The notes beneath the pieces are model-generated. The model saw only the letters and a list, made by a program, of their open reading frames with translations. It did not search any database and was not told where the DNA came from. From Planctomicrobium piriforme (GTDB lineage: Bacteria > Planctomycetota > Planctomycetia > Planctomycetales > Planctomycetaceae), in NCBI GenBank assembly GCA_945860955.1, contig CAMATH010000038.1, forward strand, positions 1-61,622: DNA of 61,622 nt. The letters run 5' to 3'. Each line of letters starts with the position of its first letter. Position 1 is the stretch's first letter. The translations under genes were made by a program, and so were the position numbers. This document shows positions 58,986 through 61,622 of this stretch, piece by piece.

Positions 58986-59801
58986 ATGAGCGATTTCAAT
59001 TCCGAACCGCAACTTGCCCCCATCACGTCTTTGACGAAAAAGCAACGTCGTGTCCTGGGGACGTTGATCGAAAAAGCGCTGACTGTACCGGATTCCTATC
59101 CCCTGACGATCAACTCGCTGATTTCGGGCTGCAATCAGAAGTCGAATCGCGCGCCGCTGGCGAATTACGATGAGACCGATATCGAAGACACGATCAACGA
59201 ACTGCGTGATCTCGGGCTGGTGGCGGCGGTGCATACGGATGGGGCGCGATCCGAAAAATACCGTCACTACGTTCGTCGACGGTTCACACTCACCGAGCCA
59301 CAGATTGGGATTCTGACAGAACTCCTGCTGCGTGGTCGGCAGGCTGTGGGGGAATTGCGAGCGCGTGCCGGTCGACTCGCTCCAAAGAACTCACTCGATA
59401 CCCAGGAGCAATTGCGGTCGGAACTGCAGGGGCTGCTCGATTTGAAGCTGGTTCAGGTCGATGGCCCGCTGGACCGCCGGGGAGTCGAGGTTGACCACAA
59501 CCTGTATGCGGCCCAAGAGGGTCAGAAGCTGGCGTATCGGGAGTCGGTTGAGGGGGATGTCGCGGAGGATCGCCCCGCGGTCGTGGCGCGACCGATGACC
59601 GCCGCGGCACCGTCCATGGCACCGCCGGCGTCGACGAGCGGAGGGACCACCGACTCCGCCCGATTGCGGCAGTTGGAAGCGGACTGTGCCAAACTCCGTA
59701 CGGAACAGGTGGACCTGCGCTCGCTCTGCGACGAACTGAAACACCAGGTCGAGGAACTGACAGAAACCGTCGACCGACTGAAACGCGACCTGGGAGCGTG
59801 A
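58986..59801 (+). CDS. DUF480 (YceH-like) protein with C-terminal coiled coil
   Basis: 271 residues. The YceH family pattern is clear at 10-180: LTKKQRRVLGTLIEKALTVPDSYPLTINSLISGCNQKSNR and ETDIEDTINELRDLGLVA (winged-helix folds), then RAGRLAPKNSLDTQEQLRSELQGLLDL. An Ala/Pro linker leads to a coiled coil at about 220-268 (RLRQLEADCAKLRTEQVDLRSLCDELKHQVEELTETVDRL). The family has two winged helices, but the role is unproven. The longer coiled coil is an extension relative to E. coli YceH. Confidence 0.9.
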   Translation: MSDFNSEPQLAPITSLTKKQRRVLGTLIEKALTVPDSYPLTINSLISGCNQKSNRAPLANYDETDIEDTINELRDLGLVAAVHTDGARSEKYRHYVRRRFTLTEPQIGILTELLLRGRQAVGELRARAGRLAPKNSLDTQEQLRSELQGLLDLKLVQVDGPLDRRGVEVDHNLYAAQEGQKLAYRESVEGDVAEDRPAVVARPMTAAAPSMAPPASTSGGTTDSARLRQLEADCAKLRTEQVDLRSLCDELKHQVEELTETVDRLKRDLGA

Positions 59802-59820
59802 GGACGGCCGGTTAGAACCC

Positions 59821-60032
59821 GTCCAAGATACCCTGAAGGGGTTTCATCTGGAGCGAACGCCTGAATCGAACCAATGGTTCATGGATTCGTTCCGGAAATC
59901 AACGAGTTGTTCCTTCGTGCTGCCGGGGTGGAACCCTTTCATGATACGGCTCCGTGACGATTCCTAAACCCAGGGTAGGTCTCGCTCCGCTCGACCAACC
60001 CTAGGCTATGGAATCCAACCCCGTTGGGGTAA
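59821..60032. repeat. Multi-hairpin intergenic element between YceH-like and DUF4432 genes
   Basis: It occupies most of the 366-bp gap. A GGGTAGGTC/GACCAACCC hairpin (59970-60004) contains GTAG and is flanked by ACCCTGAAGGGGT (59829-59842) on the left and ACCCCGTTGGGGT (60018-60030) on the right. The layout of a central GC hairpin with small hairpins on each side echoes the element at 3941-4264. No gene is seen in it. Confidence 0.75.
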
Positions 60033-60167
60033 TCAGCCACTCGATTACAGAATTGATCTTGGACAGATCGCTAGTTGCGTCGCCTCTCCAACGTCTGCAC
60101 CACGGAATCGATTTTCCGTCAAGAACTCCACTCTCCCGAAAACCCCTGAGTCCCTGCGATCACCGAC

Positions 60168-61319
60168 ATGCCCGTTCATTCCTGGATCCTCACCGACGTC
60201 GCCTCCCGTACCTGGGTCGACGAATTCACCATCGCGGTCGCCGGCTCGGCACCACAGCCCGGTTCGATTGAAAAATACACCCTCCGCGGCGGCGTCTCGG
60301 ACGGAGTCGATGTGATTGAAGTCGACAACGGGAGGCTGTCGTTTTCCATTCTCCCGACGCGTGGCATGGGCTTGTGGCGGGGTCAGTGCGATGGATTGGC
60401 TTTGGGATGGCAGTCGCCGGTCGCGCTTCCCGTCAATCCCGCGTTCGTGAATGCCCACGACCGGGGAGAGATTGGCTGGCTGACCGGCTTCAATGAGTGG
60501 CTCTGCCGTTGCGGGCTGGATGCCAACGGCCCGCCGGGCAACGGCGCGACACTGCACGGACGGATCGCCAACATCCCGGCACATCAGGTGCGGGTGTCGG
60601 TCGATACCGACGGCCCCGGGACGATTCGCGTTTCGGGTGTCGTTGACGAAACGACGATGTTTGGTCCCTGCCTGCGCTTGACGTCGACCATCGTCACCAC
60701 GCTGGGTTCGAATTCGCTGACGTTGATCGACGAAGTGACCAACTTGTCGGCGAAACCGGCCGACCTGCAACTGCTGTATCACACCCAGTTTGGTCCCCCG
60801 TTCTTGGGGGAAGGCTCGTTGTTGGAATTGCCGGCGGCAACCGTCGTGCCGCGCGATTTCCGGGCGGCGGAAGGGATCGACTCGTGGGACGCGTTTCGGG
60901 GACCGGAAACGGGGTTTGCCGAGCAGGTCTACTACGTCGACCTCGCCTGCGACGAAGTGGGCAGAACCGTGACGCTGTTGCGGAATGCGGCGGGGAACCA
61001 CGGAGTCAGCCTGAGATTCGCCAAGCGCGACCTGCCCTGCTTCGCGTTGTGGAAAAACACCCAGGCCGAGTCCGACGGCTACTGCACCGGTCTGGAGCCG
61101 GCGACGAACTTCCCCAACCTGAAGGCGTATGAACGCGGTCAGGGGCGGGTCGAGGTTCTGTCCCCCGGTGCGTCGCGAACGTTCACGCTCGAAATCGCCG
61201 TCCACAGCGACGCGGAAGCGGTCGCGGGGATCCAGAAGCAGGTGGCGGCTCTGCTGGGTGGTCGCGCGCCCGTGGTGCATCGGTCACCGCAGGCGGGATG
61301 GTCGGCGGCTGGGGGGTGA
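60168..61319 (+). CDS. DUF4432 family aldose-epimerase-like protein
   Basis: 383 residues, no signal peptide. It resembles the DUF4432 branch of galactose-mutarotase-like proteins: ILPTRGMGLWRGQCDGLALGWQSPVA, NPAFVNAHDRGEIGWLTGFNEWLCRCGL, THGRIANIPAHQV-like HGRIANIPA, LTLIDEVTNLSAKPADLQLLYHTQFGPP and GLEPATNFPNLKAYER. Family members are probably carbohydrate isomerases or mutarotases; substrate unknown. The ATG is followed by the conserved block. It stands alone after the repeat element. Confidence 0.88.
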   Translation: MPVHSWILTDVASRTWVDEFTIAVAGSAPQPGSIEKYTLRGGVSDGVDVIEVDNGRLSFSILPTRGMGLWRGQCDGLALGWQSPVALPVNPAFVNAHDRGEIGWLTGFNEWLCRCGLDANGPPGNGATLHGRIANIPAHQVRVSVDTDGPGTIRVSGVVDETTMFGPCLRLTSTIVTTLGSNSLTLIDEVTNLSAKPADLQLLYHTQFGPPFLGEGSLLELPAATVVPRDFRAAEGIDSWDAFRGPETGFAEQVYYVDLACDEVGRTVTLLRNAAGNHGVSLRFAKRDLPCFALWKNTQAESDGYCTGLEPATNFPNLKAYERGQGRVEVLSPGASRTFTLEIAVHSDAEAVAGIQKQVAALLGGRAPVVHRSPQAGWSAAGG

Positions 61320-61547
61320 GGCTTTGGTGACGAAGATCTGCTCTGGACTCGTGTTTCGAAGGATTTGGCTTGCGTTGTGCAGAAACCGTTCATTGACGTG
61401 GCGTGTCCAGACCCCATCCGGCTCGTCCGGATGGTGAATCAGATCGGCAGCTAGATAAAAGTCCCCCCTTGCGCAAGAGTAACTGCTCAATAACCCCTCG
61501 GAAACTGGTATTTACTCAAAGTCGGTTTTTCGGGGAATGTATGGCGC
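61320..61547. other. Intergenic sequence near the right edge
   Basis: 228 bp without a gene. The AT-richer stretch at 61490-61540 (TTTACTC, GTCGGTTTTTCGGGG) may carry the promoter of the partial gene at 61548. Confidence 0.4.
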
Positions 61548-61622
61548 ATGAGCCAGTCAGACCCCCAGCCAATCCAACCGATCGTCATCGCGGGAATCGA
61601 GATCCCGGCGGCGGAGCAGACG
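61548..61622 (+). CDS. Partial gene, N-terminus only, cut by the window edge
   Basis: 25 codons (MSQSDPQPIQPIVIAGIEIPA...) are present. The IVIAGIEIPAAEQT segment resembles the start of succinylglutamate desuccinylase/aspartoacylase-type proteins, but too little is visible to decide. Another ATG 7 bp upstream is in a different frame and gives low-complexity sequence. Confidence 0.4.
   Translation, partial: MSQSDPQPIQPIVIAGIEIPAAEQT

Noticed and set aside
57873-59267. 464-codon antisense frame opposite the potassium channel gene
   Set aside because: Antisense shadow of an unmistakable channel gene with TTVGYGE filter and TrkA domains.

Overview
The window looks like a chromosomal segment of a planctomycete (order Planctomycetales; genus not assigned). 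The DNA is GC-rich. The gene content is diagnostic of the phylum: DUF1559 (type II pseudopilin-like), DUF1501, PSD1/planctomycete-cytochrome-C and DUF1592 proteins, a PVC-type CxxCH heme protein, kinases fused to WD40 or HEAT repeats, many-EF-hand exported proteins, and a formyltransferase/hydrolase subunit C of H4MPT-linked C1 metabolism. I see no rRNA, tRNA, CRISPR array, transposase, integrase or phage gene. What fills many gaps instead is families of short hairpin repeats, several with a GTAG tetranucleotide at the foot of the stem.

Layout. 1-471: 215-bp tandem repeat. 577-3919: ECF sigma factor overlapping a zinc-finger/kinase/WD40 fusion. 3941-4264: inverted multi-hairpin element. 4461-7686: exported PQQ-propeller protein with EF-hands and a DUF1559 protein. 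7877-13276: tight three-gene unit (HEAT/WD40 membrane protein, lipoprotein, exported helical protein), function unknown. 13461-19036: DUF1501, PD40 propeller and PVC-type cytochrome proteins. 19112-22998: thioredoxin-like protein, methyltransferase, coaD and sat. 23182-29805: kinase with HEAT repeats, nine-EF-hand protein, exported triple RidA-like protein, FHA protein, CaMKII-association/SnoaL-like protein and a Fur regulator behind a perfect hairpin. 29857-34979: rfbA, FmdB-type zinc ribbon, OB-fold lipoprotein, KDPG aldolase, rsgA and an FHA protein. 35140-39859: 1137-residue exported protein and a HTH-receiver regulator.

40651-43155: cbiMQO energy-coupling metal transporter with overlapping genes. 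43267-53932: DUF1592 protein, small lipoprotein, AAA_25-like protein lacking the Walker A lysine, membrane protein, and a DUF1501/PSD1 pair. 54061-55853: fhcC and mobA transcribed divergently, with a small lipoyl-like gene that lacks the modifiable lysine. 56241-61319: hpnE, potassium channel, YceH-like protein and a DUF4432 sugar-epimerase-like protein. A partial gene runs off the right end.

The best candidates for something undescribed are the three-gene unit at 7877-13276, the AAA_25 pseudo-ATPase at 46995-47960, the fhcC/mobA/pseudo-lipoyl group, the sigma/anti-sigma-kinase fusion, and the GTAG-type hairpin repeats, one of which appears to sit in frame inside a coding sequence. All functional statements come from reading motifs by eye; no database search was run.
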